A stretch of 64,000 nt of DNA from Halosolutus gelatinilyticus (lineage in GTDB: Archaea > Halobacteriota > Halobacteria > Halobacteriales > Natrialbaceae): the NCBI RefSeq assembly GCF_023028105.1, contig NZ_CP095491.1, forward strand, positions 620,001 through 684,000. The letters run 5' to 3'. A program made the translations under genes and the position numbers. This document shows positions 1 to 8,520 of the stretch, in pieces (within the stretch, counting starts at the first letter, position 1; the number at the start of each line of letters is the position of its first letter). Under the pieces are notes generated by a model. It did not search any database. It saw only the letters and a list, made by a program, of their open reading frames with translations, and was not told the origin of the DNA.

Positions 1-389
1 TAGCTCGGGTCCGATCGATCCGACAAGGATACATCGAGGAGTCCGCCCGATTCCGGGATCGTCACCGACAGGTGGCTCAGGAGCGACGTCAGCTCGATCT
101 GTTCCGTTTCCTGATCCCAGCTGATCACGCCGGTGTCGCGGAGCAACGGCAGGTGGATGTGACTCAGGGACAGAAACGCGTTCTCCTGTTGCTCGCTCGT
201 GACGTCCTCGACGGGGACGTCCAGGTCAATCGCGGCGAGTTCGACGGCCAATCGGTGGATCGACACGGAATCGCGGCGGGCGATCAAAAACTGAAGCACG
301 TTTCGCCGCTGCGAACTAGCCAAGAGAGTGTAAATCGTGTCGACGAATTCGGGGGTCTCTACCTGCTCGAGCCGGAGTTGTTCGACCAT
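1..389 (-). CDS. DUF7344-type HTH protein, at window edge
   Basis: About 129 residues are readable, from ATG at 387-389 to the window edge, where the last codon begins TA and may itself be the stop. The N-terminal part (VEQLRLEQVETPEFVDTIYTLL) leads into a segment, ASSQRRNVLQFLIARRDSVS, typical of haloarchaeal winged-helix DUF7344 proteins. A following LPLLRDTGVISWDQ stretch resembles the recognition/wing part. Proteins of this class are small DNA-binding regulators with no known ligand. The next gene downstream in this orientation lies outside the window. The 100 nt between it and the HTH_10 gene hold an AT-rich patch (440-490). Family assignment is by pattern only. Confidence 0.75.
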   Translation of the reverse strand, partial: MVEQLRLEQVETPEFVDTIYTLLASSQRRNVLQFLIARRDSVSIHRLAVELAAIDLDVPVEDVTSEQQENAFLSLSHIHLPLLRDTGVISWDQETEQIELTSLLSHLSVTIPESGGLLDVSLSDRSDPS

Positions 390-489
390 ACGCGATCGGT
401 GGTCTCAGGACGGGAAAACCTGAACTCCGGGCTACTCATGGCCTTTATCTCAGTAATAATGGTTTCTCTGAGTATCGGTATTACGTGCT

Positions 490-1140
490 TCATGACTCCG
501 GTTGACGTAAAGCCGTTTCGAGGACTTTGTCCGCGCCTCGGCGCACCCGCTCGGAGAGCGCCTGCACCGACACGCCGAGCTCGTCGGCGAGCTCCTCGTA
601 CTCGACCTCGCGGGGAACTTTGAAGTAGCCCCGTTCGACGGCGAGCGAGAGCGCCTCGTACTGCGCCTCCGTAAGCCCGTAATCGGGGCCGTTCGGGTCG
701 GTCTCGGCGAGGGACGAGACGCGGTTGAGCTGGTACGTGACGTCCTGATCGATGCAGTAGCGGTTGAACCGCGCGAGGCCGGTGTGATCCTCGAATCGGA
801 TCCGGAACAGCCACTCGTCGTCGCTGTGGGCCTCGAGGATCGTCGCGTCCGTGTCGACGATGCCGGTGATCAGCTGCTCGGCCGGATCTTCCCACTCGAT
901 CTTGTACAGCGCGCGATCGTCGTACTCGTCGAGGACGGCGATCGATTTCACGTTCTGGCTCTCGCTCATCGCGGCCTCGAACTCGTCCAGGTCGGACCCG
1001 TACCCCCAGATGTACGGCATGATTCGCTTCTCCGCCGGCACGACGCGTTCGAGTTCGACCGACAGACCGGGGTGTTCGGCGATGATCTGGCCGAGGAGAA
1101 ACTCGTCGGCTCGAATCGAAATTTCGGCGATGACGGCCAT
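490..1140 (-). CDS. Bat-type HTH_10 transcriptional regulator
   Basis: 216 residues. Residues 1-150 look like the bacterio-opsin-activator associated domain that precedes the HTH in haloarchaeal regulators. Residues 156-211 are a clear HTH_10 domain: LTEAQYEALSLAVERGYF, then a second helix pair around ELADELGVSVQALSERVRRG. No PAS or GAF sensor is attached, so the input signal is unknown. The ATG at 1138-1140 is the natural start because the N-terminal beta strand (AVIAEISIRADEFLLGQII) begins right there. It probably acts as a sequence-specific activator or repressor. Its target cannot be told from context. Confidence 0.88.
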   Translation of the reverse strand: MAVIAEISIRADEFLLGQIIAEHPGLSVELERVVPAEKRIMPYIWGYGSDLDEFEAAMSESQNVKSIAVLDEYDDRALYKIEWEDPAEQLITGIVDTDATILEAHSDDEWLFRIRFEDHTGLARFNRYCIDQDVTYQLNRVSSLAETDPNGPDYGLTEAQYEALSLAVERGYFKVPREVEYEELADELGVSVQALSERVRRGADKVLETALRQPES

Positions 1141-1581
1141 GGAACGAGTATGGGATCCACGGTATTAGTTCCTGACCGGCCGCGTTCGGCGACGATCGCA
1201 GCCCGGGAGCCGGGGTCGGACGGGTTTATCGGACTCCGGATCGAAGCCCGGGCGGGCGCTCCGAAGGACCGTGTCGATCCTCGCGAGACCGATCGCACCC
1301 TCGCCGAGGTGACCTCCGAGTCGTCCGCGACGACGACGGTTGCGGACGACCGCGTCCGCGGTACGGATACCGTCACAACCGCCGAATCGTCGCCGAGACG
1401 GTACTTAGCGGGTCGGGACACGTAGGGCGAAGCACTATCCCGCTTCTCGCCGCAGAACGTGCCAGCGCGACTCGCACCGCGCGGTCTGCGGTCGTCCCGC
1501 GTCCGTCACCCGTCCGTTCCGGCGGGGCCGCCGACGCGATCGGCCACTAGACCGGCGAGCGGCGAGTTGCGACGATCGAGA
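1141..1581. other. 440-nt intergenic stretch
   Basis: No convincing gene. Open frames on both strands have the arginine-rich composition of antisense or out-of-frame reading. A TATA-like GGGTTTATCGG sits near 1227-1237 but has no plausible start 25-30 nt downstream on the plus strand. A CTAG site occurs at about 1545, 35 nt before the following gene. Confidence 0.6.
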
Positions 1582-2106
1582 ATGTACCGACGAACCGTCG
1601 TCGTCGCGCTCGCGAGCACTACGGTCGCGGTCCTCGCCGGTTCCACCGCCGACGAGAGCGGGGAGCGGATCGGCGAGACGCCCGCGACTGGTGGCGGAGA
1701 CCGATCCAACGGAGACGGGCGAACGGGCGAGCGCGCCGATCGAACCGCCGAGTCCGCCGGCCCGGGCGCCGAGGGAGCGGACGTCGCGTTCGAACTCGCA
1801 CCTTACGAAATTTCCGAGTGCGGACTCGCGTGTCGCGAGGCGACGACGACCGTCACGAACGTCGGGTCCGACGACGCGACCGACGTCCGCGTGCTCGTCA
1901 CGCTCTTCGCCGACGGCAAGCCGATCTGGGAGACCGACGAAGCCGTCGGGCGGCTCCCGGCGGGCGCCAGCGTCACCCGCACGAAACGGGTCGAGGTCGG
2001 CGTCGGGGAGGCCATGGCGATCGAAGACGGCGGCAACGTCACCGCCGAAACGATCATCGACTCGGACCAGCGAACGGCGCGGATCGTCCGGGAGACGGAG
2101 CTGTGA
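1582..2106 (+). CDS. secreted protein with CARDB-like domain
   Basis: 174 residues from ATG 1582. The frame is open 41 codons further upstream, but this ATG starts a signal-like segment, MYRRTVVVALASTTVAVLAGS, with a basic tip and a hydrophobic core. Residues 22-65 are a low-complexity Ser/Gly/Glu/Arg linker. Residues 68-174 read as one beta-sandwich domain (FELAPYEISECGLACREATT, then VTNVGSDDATDVRVLV), a pattern seen in many haloarchaeal extracellular proteins of the CARDB type. Two cysteines in ECGLAC may form a disulphide outside the cell. Function unknown; it probably faces the cell surface. Confidence 0.78.
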   Translation: MYRRTVVVALASTTVAVLAGSTADESGERIGETPATGGGDRSNGDGRTGERADRTAESAGPGAEGADVAFELAPYEISECGLACREATTTVTNVGSDDATDVRVLVTLFADGKPIWETDEAVGRLPAGASVTRTKRVEVGVGEAMAIEDGGNVTAETIIDSDQRTARIVRETEL

Positions 2107-2181
2107 GCGCTGGCCCCGCGAGCCGTCGGGCACGCGATCGCCGGCCCGCGGCTTTTGCCCGGCGTGGTGATACTGTCGACC

Positions 2182-2565
2182 ATGAGCGAGGAACCCGACG
2201 TCGATCGCGCGCAGGATCGGGCCGAGCGGCGCAAGTCGCGGCGAGCGGAACACAGCGAATCGATCCTCCGGGACGTCGAGAGTCACCTCGGAGAACTCGA
2301 GTATCCGGTCACGAGCGAGGAGCTCGCCTCGGAGTACGGCAACGAGACGATTGACATGCCGAACGAGACGGAGTCGCTGGGCAGCGTCTTCGACCGGCTG
2401 GCCGGCGAGGAGTTCGAATCCCCCGAGGAGGTCCGTGAGGCAGTGTACGGGGAGTTGAGCGGCCAAGCGGGCGGCCGCGAGGAGGCGAACCCCGAGCGCG
2501 ACCTCGATCGACTGGACGAGGAAAAGCAGGGATCGATCAGCGACAGCGGAAACGACCAGTTCTAA
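2182..2565 (+). CDS. DUF5789 family protein
   Basis: 127 residues from ATG 2182; nine upstream in-frame codons look non-coding. The middle section, residues 33-90, carries the DUF5789 signature: LGELEYPVTSEELASEYG, a short acidic loop with IDMPNETESL, then FESPEEVREAVYGEL. This is a haloarchaeal family of small soluble proteins with a helical fold and no assigned function. The N-terminus is a charged Arg/Glu helix and the C-terminus an acidic tail. It ends 91 nt before the aIF-2 beta gene, which has its own promoter, so the two are probably not one transcript. Confidence 0.85.
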   Translation: MSEEPDVDRAQDRAERRKSRRAEHSESILRDVESHLGELEYPVTSEELASEYGNETIDMPNETESLGSVFDRLAGEEFESPEEVREAVYGELSGQAGGREEANPERDLDRLDEEKQGSISDSGNDQF

Positions 2566-2625
2566 GGGACCGGTCGTCCGGGACTCGACCGGCGCTCGCG
2601 GATCCGAGAACGACGATAGCAGAAC

Positions 2626-2634
2626 GGATTTACG
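2626..2634 (+). promoter_or_regulatory. TATA box of the aIF-2 beta gene
   Basis: GGATTTACG centred 27 nt before ATG 2657, the spacing of a leaderless archaeal promoter. Confidence 0.55.
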
Positions 2635-2656
2635 TCGCGGGCCACTCCGTTCGAAC

Positions 2657-3268
2657 ATGGATTACGAGTCGAGTCTCGACCGAGCGATGGACGAAGTCCC
2701 CGACATCGGGGGCGACGAGGAGCGGTTACAGATTCCCGACCCGCAGGCGCAGAAAGACGGCGCCTTCACCAGGTTTACGAACCTCGGTGACGTCGCCGAC
2801 ACCCTCTCGCGGGAGGACGAACACCTCCACCGGTTCATCCAGCGCGAACTGGGGACCAGCGGCAAACTGGAGGACGGCCGCGGCCGGTACAACGGGACGT
2901 TCTCCCAGCAGGACTTCGACGCGGCGATCGACGCCTACGTCGACGAGTACGTCCTCTGTTCGGAGTGCGGCCTGCCGGACACCCGCCTCGTCCGCGAGGA
3001 CCGCACGCCGATGCTGCGCTGTGACGCCTGCGGTGCGTTCCGACCGGTCACCAAGCGCTCGACGAGCAGCCAGCAGCAACAGCAACAGGAGGCGGTCGAG
3101 GAAGGCAAGACCTACACCGTCGAGATCACCGGCACCGGCCGCAAGGGCGACGGCGTCGCCGAGAAGGGCGAGTACACGATCTTCGTCCCCGGCGCCGAAG
3201 AGGGCGACGTGGTCGAGATTTACATCAAAAACATCTCCGGCAACCTCGCGTTCGCTCGACTCGCCTGA
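2657..3268 (+). CDS. translation initiation factor aIF-2 subunit beta with TRAM domain
   Basis: 203 residues. Residues 1-95 match the aIF2-beta core (helix 1 for gamma-subunit contact, then the alpha/beta domain with LGTSGKLEDGRGRYNG). Residues 96-132 are the zinc ribbon with Cys101, Cys104, Cys122 and Cys125. A glutamine run (residues 139-144) links to a TRAM domain at 150-203 (GKTYTVEITGTGRKGDGVAE). Bacterial and most archaeal homologues end after the zinc ribbon; the TRAM extension is a known haloarchaeal variant that could add RNA binding. With the alpha and gamma subunits, which are not here, it forms the ternary complex that brings Met-tRNAi to the ribosome. Confidence 0.97.
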   Translation: MDYESSLDRAMDEVPDIGGDEERLQIPDPQAQKDGAFTRFTNLGDVADTLSREDEHLHRFIQRELGTSGKLEDGRGRYNGTFSQQDFDAAIDAYVDEYVLCSECGLPDTRLVREDRTPMLRCDACGAFRPVTKRSTSSQQQQQQEAVEEGKTYTVEITGTGRKGDGVAEKGEYTIFVPGAEEGDVVEIYIKNISGNLAFARLA

Positions 3269-3373
3269 TCGACGTCGGTTCTTCGACTCGCGAGCGCACG
3301 GCCGATACCGTCGTAGCGGCGGCCGTACCCGAGCGACTCCGTCGCCTGTCGGACCCGGTCCGCTCGGACCGCG

Positions 3374-3382
3374 AAATTAAAG
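3374..3382 (+). promoter_or_regulatory. TATA box of the cobalamin operon
   Basis: AAATTAAAG lies 27 nt before the GTG at 3407. Such a short or absent leader leaves no room for a cobalamin riboswitch. Confidence 0.55.
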
Positions 3383-3406
3383 TCAGATTGCGGTAGTCAC
3401 ACGGAC

Positions 3407-4045
3407 GTGGGAGTATCGTTCGATCTCTTCGGAACGCTCGTGATCGCCGATCGGCCGACCGATCCGGCCGCGACGATCGCGACGGAACTCGACGCCCGCG
3501 GCGTCGCCGTGCCCGACGACTGGCACGACGCCTACGGCGAATCGCACATCGACGCCCCGACGGGAGCGGAGGTTCCGCTCCCGGCGCACGTCTCGCGCGC
3601 GCTCGCGAGCCGCGACGTCGACCACGATCACGGCGTCGCGAGACGGGCCGTCGTCGCCGCGTTCGATCCCGCCGTCGAAACGAGACCGGGCGCGCGCCGG
3701 GCGGTCGACGCCGCCCGGGAGCGAGGTCCGATCGCGATCTGTTCGAACTGCAGCGCCCCGGAACTGGTCGGTCGGACGCTCGTCAGATCCGCGTTCGATC
3801 GCGACGACTTCGACGCCATCGTCACGAGCGTCGGCTGTGGCTGGCGCAAACCCGCGCCCGAAATCTTCGAGGTGACGGCATCCCGGCTCGGCGTCGAGCC
3901 CGACGCGCTCGTCCACGTCGGCGACGATCCGACGACCGACGGCGGCGTCGAAGCCGTCGGCGGAACGGCGCTGCTGCTCGAGACGGGCGCGATCGACGCG
4001 ATCCCGGACCGACTGGCGGCGCTGGAGTCCGGAGACGGGCCATGA
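3407..4045 (+). CDS. HAD family phosphatase, first gene of cobalamin operon
   Basis: 212 residues, GTG start. All four HAD motifs are present: FDLFGTL (nucleophile Asp6; the usual second Asp is Phe, as in the 2-haloacid-dehalogenase-like group), ICSNCS for motif II, WRKPAPEIF with the motif III lysine, and HVGDDPTTD for motif IV. It precedes cbiB by 40 nt and the other genes follow with overlaps, so it is probably co-transcribed. The pathway needs a phosphatase for alpha-ribazole phosphate or a related intermediate and no CobC or CobZ homologue is visible here, so this gene is a candidate for that step. That role is inference from position only. Confidence 0.88.
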   Translation: MGVSFDLFGTLVIADRPTDPAATIATELDARGVAVPDDWHDAYGESHIDAPTGAEVPLPAHVSRALASRDVDHDHGVARRAVVAAFDPAVETRPGARRAVDAARERGPIAICSNCSAPELVGRTLVRSAFDRDDFDAIVTSVGCGWRKPAPEIFEVTASRLGVEPDALVHVGDDPTTDGGVEAVGGTALLLETGAIDAIPDRLAALESGDGP

Positions 4046-4085
4046 CCGCGCCGCCCGGTCCGACCGATCGGAGGGGGCTGCGCCC

Positions 4086-5075
4086 GTGACGATCGTGACG
4101 CTCGCCGTCGTCGCCCTCGCGTTCAGCCTGGATCTCCTGCTCGGCGAGCCGCCGAACGTCGCCCACCCGGTCGCGTGGTTCGGTCGGCTCGTCGACGCGC
4201 TCGATCGGGCGTGGCACGACGACGAGCGCGTCCAGCGCGCGATCGGGATCGCGATCGCCCTGATCGCGCCGCTGGTCCCCGCGGGCGCCGCGGGCGGCGT
4301 CGTCCTCGCGGCGGCGATCGCAGATCCGACCGCGGGCGCGGTCGCCGCGGGACTCGTCCTCTACCTGACGAGCAGCCTGCGAGCGCTGCTCGAACTCACC
4401 GAGGAGGTCGTCGTCGCGACCGCGACCGACCTCGAGACGGCCCGAGAGCGAGTTCGCGGCCTCGTCGGCCGGGACGCGTCGGCGCTGTCGGCGGCCGAGA
4501 TCCGCAGCGCGGCGATCGAGAGCGCCGGCGAGAACCTCGCGGACGGGCTGGTCGCGACCCTGCTCCCGTTCGCCGTCCTCGCCCCGATATCGTTGCCGGC
4601 CGCGGCCGCCGCCGCCGCGTGGGTGAAGGGCGTCAACACGCTGGACTCGATGCTCGGCTACCCCTCGAAGCCGATCGGGACCGGAAGCGCCCGCCTCGAC
4701 GACGCGGTCATGTGGCTCCCCGCCCGGGTCGCCGCGGTCGCGATCGCCGTCGCCGCGGCCGACCCCGCGGCGCTCGTTCGCGCGAGCGAGTGGGCGCGAG
4801 CGCCGCCGTCGCCCAACTCCGGGTGGCCGATGGCGACGCTCGCCTGCGCGCTCGCGGTGCGACTGCACAAGCCCGACGTCTACGACCTCAACCCCGATCG
4901 GCCGCTGCCGACGATCGACGACGGCGAACGGGCCGTCGCGCTCGTGGGGGTGGCGGCCATCGCGGCGGTCGCGATCGGCGTCGCTCTCGCGATCGGCGTC
5001 GCCCTCGCGATCGACGGCCGGTCACCCGCGTGGATCCAGTCCGCCGCTCGGCCGGAGGTGGCGCGGCGACCGTGA
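4086..5075 (+). CDS. cbiB: adenosylcobinamide-phosphate synthase CbiB
   Basis: 329 residues, GTG start. It is a multi-pass membrane protein starting with a hydrophobic helix and LLLGEPPNVAHPVAWFGRLV, a hallmark of CbiB/CobD(bacterial). Further family motifs are SAGENLADGLVATLL (residues 141-155) and VNTLDSMLGYPSKPIG near 185-200. It attaches aminopropanol phosphate (made by the CobD decarboxylase encoded below) to adenosylcobyric acid, or re-attaches it during salvage. Its stop overlaps the cobS start by 4 nt. The C-terminal tail has a repeated Ala-Ile-Gly-Val-Ala-Leu hydrophobic stretch that is probably a last membrane helix. Confidence 0.95.
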   Translation: MTIVTLAVVALAFSLDLLLGEPPNVAHPVAWFGRLVDALDRAWHDDERVQRAIGIAIALIAPLVPAGAAGGVVLAAAIADPTAGAVAAGLVLYLTSSLRALLELTEEVVVATATDLETARERVRGLVGRDASALSAAEIRSAAIESAGENLADGLVATLLPFAVLAPISLPAAAAAAAWVKGVNTLDSMLGYPSKPIGTGSARLDDAVMWLPARVAAVAIAVAAADPAALVRASEWARAPPSPNSGWPMATLACALAVRLHKPDVYDLNPDRPLPTIDDGERAVALVGVAAIAAVAIGVALAIGVALAIDGRSPAWIQSAARPEVARRP

Positions 5076-5833
5076 TTCGACGCTGGCTCGGCGCCGTACG
5101 CGGGGCGACCGGCTTCCTGACGCGACTCCCCGTTCCCTACCGCGAGGGCGACTGGGAAGCGTTCCGCGAGACTCCAGTCGCGTTTCCGATCGTCGGGTTC
5201 GTCGCGGGTGCGATCGCCGCGGTCCCGTTCCTGGCCGCGGAGACGCTGTCCGCGGCGACCGTCGCGCTGGGATACGTCCTCGCGGTCTACGCCGTGACGG
5301 GGATCCACCACCTCGACGGCGTCGCGGACCTCGGCGACGCGCTCGTCGTCCACGGGGACGTCGATCGGCGCCGCGAGGTGCTGAAGGACACGACGACCGG
5401 CGTCGGCGCGCTGCTCGCCGTCTCGCTGACGATCGTCGCGCTCGCGCTCGCGGGGCTCGGCCTCGCCGGCCTCCCCGTCCGCGCGGCGGTCGGGACCGCG
5501 CTCGCGGCCGAGGTGGGGACGAAACTCGGGACGGCCGCGCTGGCCTGTTTCGGGACCGCGGGCTACGAGGGGATGGGGCGACAGTTTACCGCGGCCGTTT
5601 CCTCCGGATCGTTCGTCGCGCCCGCGATCGTCGCCCTGCCGGCGATTGCGCTCACGTGGCCGCATCCGGCGGCCGCGATCGCGCTGGGCGGCGCCGTCGC
5701 GGGGATCGGCGCGCCCTGGACGTGGGCGAACCGAAATCTCGGGGGGATCAGCGGTGACATCTTCGGCGCGGCCAACGAGATCGGGCGCGTCGCGGGCGCG
5801 CACGCGGGGGTGATCGCGTGGACGCTGTTGTGA
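5072..5833 (+). CDS. cobS: adenosylcobinamide-GDP ribazoletransferase CobS
   Basis: 253 residues from the GTG at 5072, which overlaps the cbiB stop as GTGA. The frame is open far upstream but that part is antisense-like and arginine-rich. Early residues RGATGFLTRLPVPYREGDWE and FPIVGFVAGAIAAVP are typical of CobS. The catalytic, metal-binding loop reads HHLDGVADLGDALV (about residues 72-85). Six or seven hydrophobic segments place it in the membrane, where it joins adenosylcobinamide-GDP to alpha-ribazole (phosphate), the last assembly step. A 16-nt overlap with cobY implies translational coupling. Confidence 0.96.
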   Translation: MIRRWLGAVRGATGFLTRLPVPYREGDWEAFRETPVAFPIVGFVAGAIAAVPFLAAETLSAATVALGYVLAVYAVTGIHHLDGVADLGDALVVHGDVDRRREVLKDTTTGVGALLAVSLTIVALALAGLGLAGLPVRAAVGTALAAEVGTKLGTAALACFGTAGYEGMGRQFTAAVSSGSFVAPAIVALPAIALTWPHPAAAIALGGAVAGIGAPWTWANRNLGGISGDIFGAANEIGRVAGAHAGVIAWTLL

Positions 5834-6468
5834 TGTGCGGCGGCGCGGGTACGCGCCTCGAAAGCTCCCACGAGAAGCCGCTGCACCCGATCGACGGCGT
5901 CCCCATGATCGATCGGGTCCTGGCGGCGCTCGCGGAGAGCCGCGCGGAAACCGTGTACGCCGCCGTCTCGCCGAACGCGCCGGAGACGCGGGCCCGTGTC
6001 GATAGCGGGGCCGCGGTCCCGGCTCCCGTCCCGACGATCGAGACGCCCGGCGACGGGTACGTCGACGACCTCCTGACGGTCCTCGATCGGCCGGCGATCG
6101 AGCCGCCGGTCCTCACCGTCGCGGCGGACCTGCCGCTGCTCGCGGCACCGGTGATCGATCGCGCGCTCGACCGCCACGGAGACGGGCGCGACGGGGGCGC
6201 ATACGCGCCGTCTCTGACCGTCTCCGTCCCTGTCGCGCTCAAGCGTCGACTCGGCGTCAGCGTCGATTCTCGCCTGGAACCCGAAACCCACCTCGTGCCG
6301 ACCGGGGTCAACGTCGTCGGCAGTACTGATCGAACCATGACGCACGCCTCTTACGACCCACGGCTCGCAGTGAACGTGAACCGACGAACGGACGCCGCCG
6401 TCGCGGCCGCCCTCGCTCGCGGCGACGCGATCGACCCGGCTCGCGGAGGTGACGATCGGTGCGCGTGA
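5818..6468 (+). CDS. cobY: adenosylcobinamide-phosphate guanylyltransferase CobY
   Basis: 216 residues, GTG start inside the cobS end. The N-terminal nucleotide-binding motif is MCGGAGTRLESSHEKPLHPI (residues 6-25), typical of archaeal nucleotidyltransferases. LTVAADLPLL (near residue 100) carries the metal-binding aspartate. CobY is the archaeal non-orthologous replacement of bacterial CobU: it transfers GMP from GTP to adenosylcobinamide phosphate but has no kinase activity. That fits with CbiB producing the phosphorylated form directly. The cobT-like start overlaps it by 10 nt. Confidence 0.95.
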   Translation: MDAVVMCGGAGTRLESSHEKPLHPIDGVPMIDRVLAALAESRAETVYAAVSPNAPETRARVDSGAAVPAPVPTIETPGDGYVDDLLTVLDRPAIEPPVLTVAADLPLLAAPVIDRALDRHGDGRDGGAYAPSLTVSVPVALKRRLGVSVDSRLEPETHLVPTGVNVVGSTDRTMTHASYDPRLAVNVNRRTDAAVAAALARGDAIDPARGGDDRCA

Positions 6469-7487
6469 TCCTCCCCGCGGGAACGACCGAGACGGCGCTG
6501 ATCGACGGCATCAGTGCCGCCGGCGCCGCCCCGGAACTGATGGAACACACGCCCTCGGCGGACGTCGAGATCCTCGTCTACGGGGAGCCGACGGCCGCGC
6601 CCGTCACCCCCGTGAGTCCGAACGGCTGCCCGACACCGGCGGCGATCACGCGCGCCGTCCGCGAGGCGGTCGGCTTCGACGTCACCGTTATCGACGCGGG
6701 CCTGGCGAAGCCGACGGCCGCGCCGACGGTCGACCTCGGCGTCGCGCCTGGGGCCGACGTTCGCGAGGAGACGGCCGTTACCGACGCGGCCGTGGTTTAC
6801 GATCGAGCGCGCGGCTACGGATCGCGCCTCCCGGACGACGAGGTCGTGGTCGGCGAGACGGTTCCCGGCGGAACCACGACCGCGCTCGGCGTTCTCACCG
6901 CGCTCGGCGAACCGGCGGGCGTCTCGTCGTCGCTGCCCGAGAACCCGATCGAACGCAAGCGGCGGGTCGTCGACGAGGCGCTCGCGGCGAGCGACCTCGA
7001 GCCGGGCGCGTGCGACGGAGCGCCGATCGGCGCGATCGAAGCGGTCGGCGATCCCGTCCAGCCGACCGCGATGGGGATCGCGGCCGGCGCGCTCGAGTCC
7101 GGCGCCGACGTGACCCTCGCCGGCGGCACCCAGATGGTTGCCGTCGCCGCCCTGCTGCGCCACGCCGGGATCGACGCGCCGCTGTCGATCGCGACCACGT
7201 CCTTCGTCGCGGACGAGCGGGGCGACGACCTCGCGGCGGCCTGCGATCGGCTCGACTGCGACCTCGTCGTGACCGACCCCGGCTTCGACGGTCGCGATCA
7301 CGTCGCGATGCGGCGCTACGGCGCGGGCGAAGCCAAGGAAGGGGTCGCGATGGGCGGCGCGCTCTCGCTCGTTCCCGAGGGTGGGATGGGCGCGGTCAGG
7401 GACCGCGTCGAGACCGTGTGCGCGCGACTCGGAATCGACTCCGAGGGAGCGGCGGACGCGAACCCGGAGGCCGATCGTGGATCCTGA
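6459..7487 (+). CDS. CobT-like nicotinate-nucleotide phosphoribosyltransferase (UPF0284)
   Basis: 342 residues, GTG start. It belongs to the archaeal UPF0284 group related to bacterial CobT, with a glycine-rich phosphate loop VPGGTTTALGVLTALG near residue 143. Other conserved stretches are VTLAGGTQMVAVAALLRHAG and YGAGEAKEGVAMGGALSL, toward the C-terminus. In cobalamin assembly CobT activates the lower base by transferring phosphoribose from nicotinate mononucleotide, giving alpha-ribazole phosphate for CobS. The enzymatic role is inferred from homology and position; the base used is not known. The last 11 nt overlap cobD. Confidence 0.9.
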   Translation: MRVILPAGTTETALIDGISAAGAAPELMEHTPSADVEILVYGEPTAAPVTPVSPNGCPTPAAITRAVREAVGFDVTVIDAGLAKPTAAPTVDLGVAPGADVREETAVTDAAVVYDRARGYGSRLPDDEVVVGETVPGGTTTALGVLTALGEPAGVSSSLPENPIERKRRVVDEALAASDLEPGACDGAPIGAIEAVGDPVQPTAMGIAAGALESGADVTLAGGTQMVAVAALLRHAGIDAPLSIATTSFVADERGDDLAAACDRLDCDLVVTDPGFDGRDHVAMRRYGAGEAKEGVAMGGALSLVPEGGMGAVRDRVETVCARLGIDSEGAADANPEADRGS

Positions 7488-8520
7488 CGCGATCCGGGCC
7501 GTCGAGCGCGTTCCCCACGGCGGCGAGCCCGATCGGGACCTGCTCGACTTCTCGGCGAACACGAACCCCGAGACGCCCGACGGCGTCGGGGACGTCTACG
7601 CGGCGGCGCTCGACGCCTCCCGGCGCTACCCCGACGACGACTACGCGGCGTTCCGCGAGGCCGCGGCCGCGTTCGTCGGCTGCGATCCCGATCGGGTGAT
7701 CCCGACTCCCGGCGGTCTGGCGGCGATCAGGCTGGCCCTGGAGAGCGTCCTCGGGCCCGGCGATCGAGCGCTCGTGCCGTACCCGAGTTTCGGCGAGTAC
7801 GCCCGCGAAGTCCGCCTCCAGGGAGCGACGCCGCTGTTCGTCCACCACGAGGACGCGCTGGCGACGGGGCGCGACGTCCTCGACGACTGCGCGGCGGCGA
7901 TCGTCTGCACGCCGAACAACCCCACCGGCGAGGCGGCCGACCCCGACGCGCTGGCGGCCTTCGCCGATCGCTGCGGGGAGTCGGAAACGGCGCTGCTGGT
8001 CGACGAGGCGTTTCTCGGGTTCACCGACCTGCCGTCGGCGGCCCGTCTCGACGCGCCGAACGTGATCGTCGCCCGATCGCTCACCAAGCTGTTCGGCTTG
8101 CCGGGGCTCCGCGCGGGATTCGCCGTCACGTCGGGCGATCGCCGTGACGCGCTCGAGACCGGCCGTCGGGCGTGGTCGCTGGGAACCCCCGCGGCCCGCG
8201 TCGGCGCGTACTGTCTCCGGCAGGGGGCGTTCGTCCGGGAGACCCGCGAGCGGGTCGCAAGCGAGCGCAGTCGGCTGCGAGCGGCGCTCGAACGAGCGTT
8301 CGACGTTCGCCCGTCGGACGCGCCGTACCTCCTGTGCGACGTCGGCGATCGCGACGTCTCGACCGCGATCGCGTGGGCGCGCGACGCGGGGGTCGCGATC
8401 CGCGACGCGACGACGTTCCGGGGGCTCGACTCGCACGTCCGCGTCGCGGTCAAGGACGGCGACGCGAACGATCGACTGCTCGCCGCGCTCGGCCTCGACG
8501 ACCATGCCCGAGGAGGCTGA
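7477..8520 (+). CDS. cobD: threonine-phosphate decarboxylase CobD
   Basis: 347 residues from GTG 7477, which begins VDPDAIRAVERVPHGGEPDR; a longer frame exists but its first 32 codons are a shadow of the preceding gene. It is a class I/II fold PLP enzyme with substrate and cofactor motifs DFSANTNPE, IVCTPNNPTGE and RSLTKLFGLPGLRAGF, where Lys204 should carry PLP. It decarboxylates L-threonine-O-3-phosphate to aminopropanol phosphate, the substrate of CbiB. Histidinol-phosphate aminotransferase is the main alternative by sequence, but the neighbours settle it. The next gene overlaps it by 17 nt. Confidence 0.93.
   Translation: MDPDAIRAVERVPHGGEPDRDLLDFSANTNPETPDGVGDVYAAALDASRRYPDDDYAAFREAAAAFVGCDPDRVIPTPGGLAAIRLALESVLGPGDRALVPYPSFGEYAREVRLQGATPLFVHHEDALATGRDVLDDCAAAIVCTPNNPTGEAADPDALAAFADRCGESETALLVDEAFLGFTDLPSAARLDAPNVIVARSLTKLFGLPGLRAGFAVTSGDRRDALETGRRAWSLGTPAARVGAYCLRQGAFVRETRERVASERSRLRAALERAFDVRPSDAPYLLCDVGDRDVSTAIAWARDAGVAIRDATTFRGLDSHVRVAVKDGDANDRLLAALGLDDHARGG

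Noticed and set aside
4175-5071. Upstream extension of cobS by 299 codons
   Set aside because: It is out of frame with cbiB and almost entirely arginine, proline and glycine; GTG 5072 gives the known CobS N-terminus.
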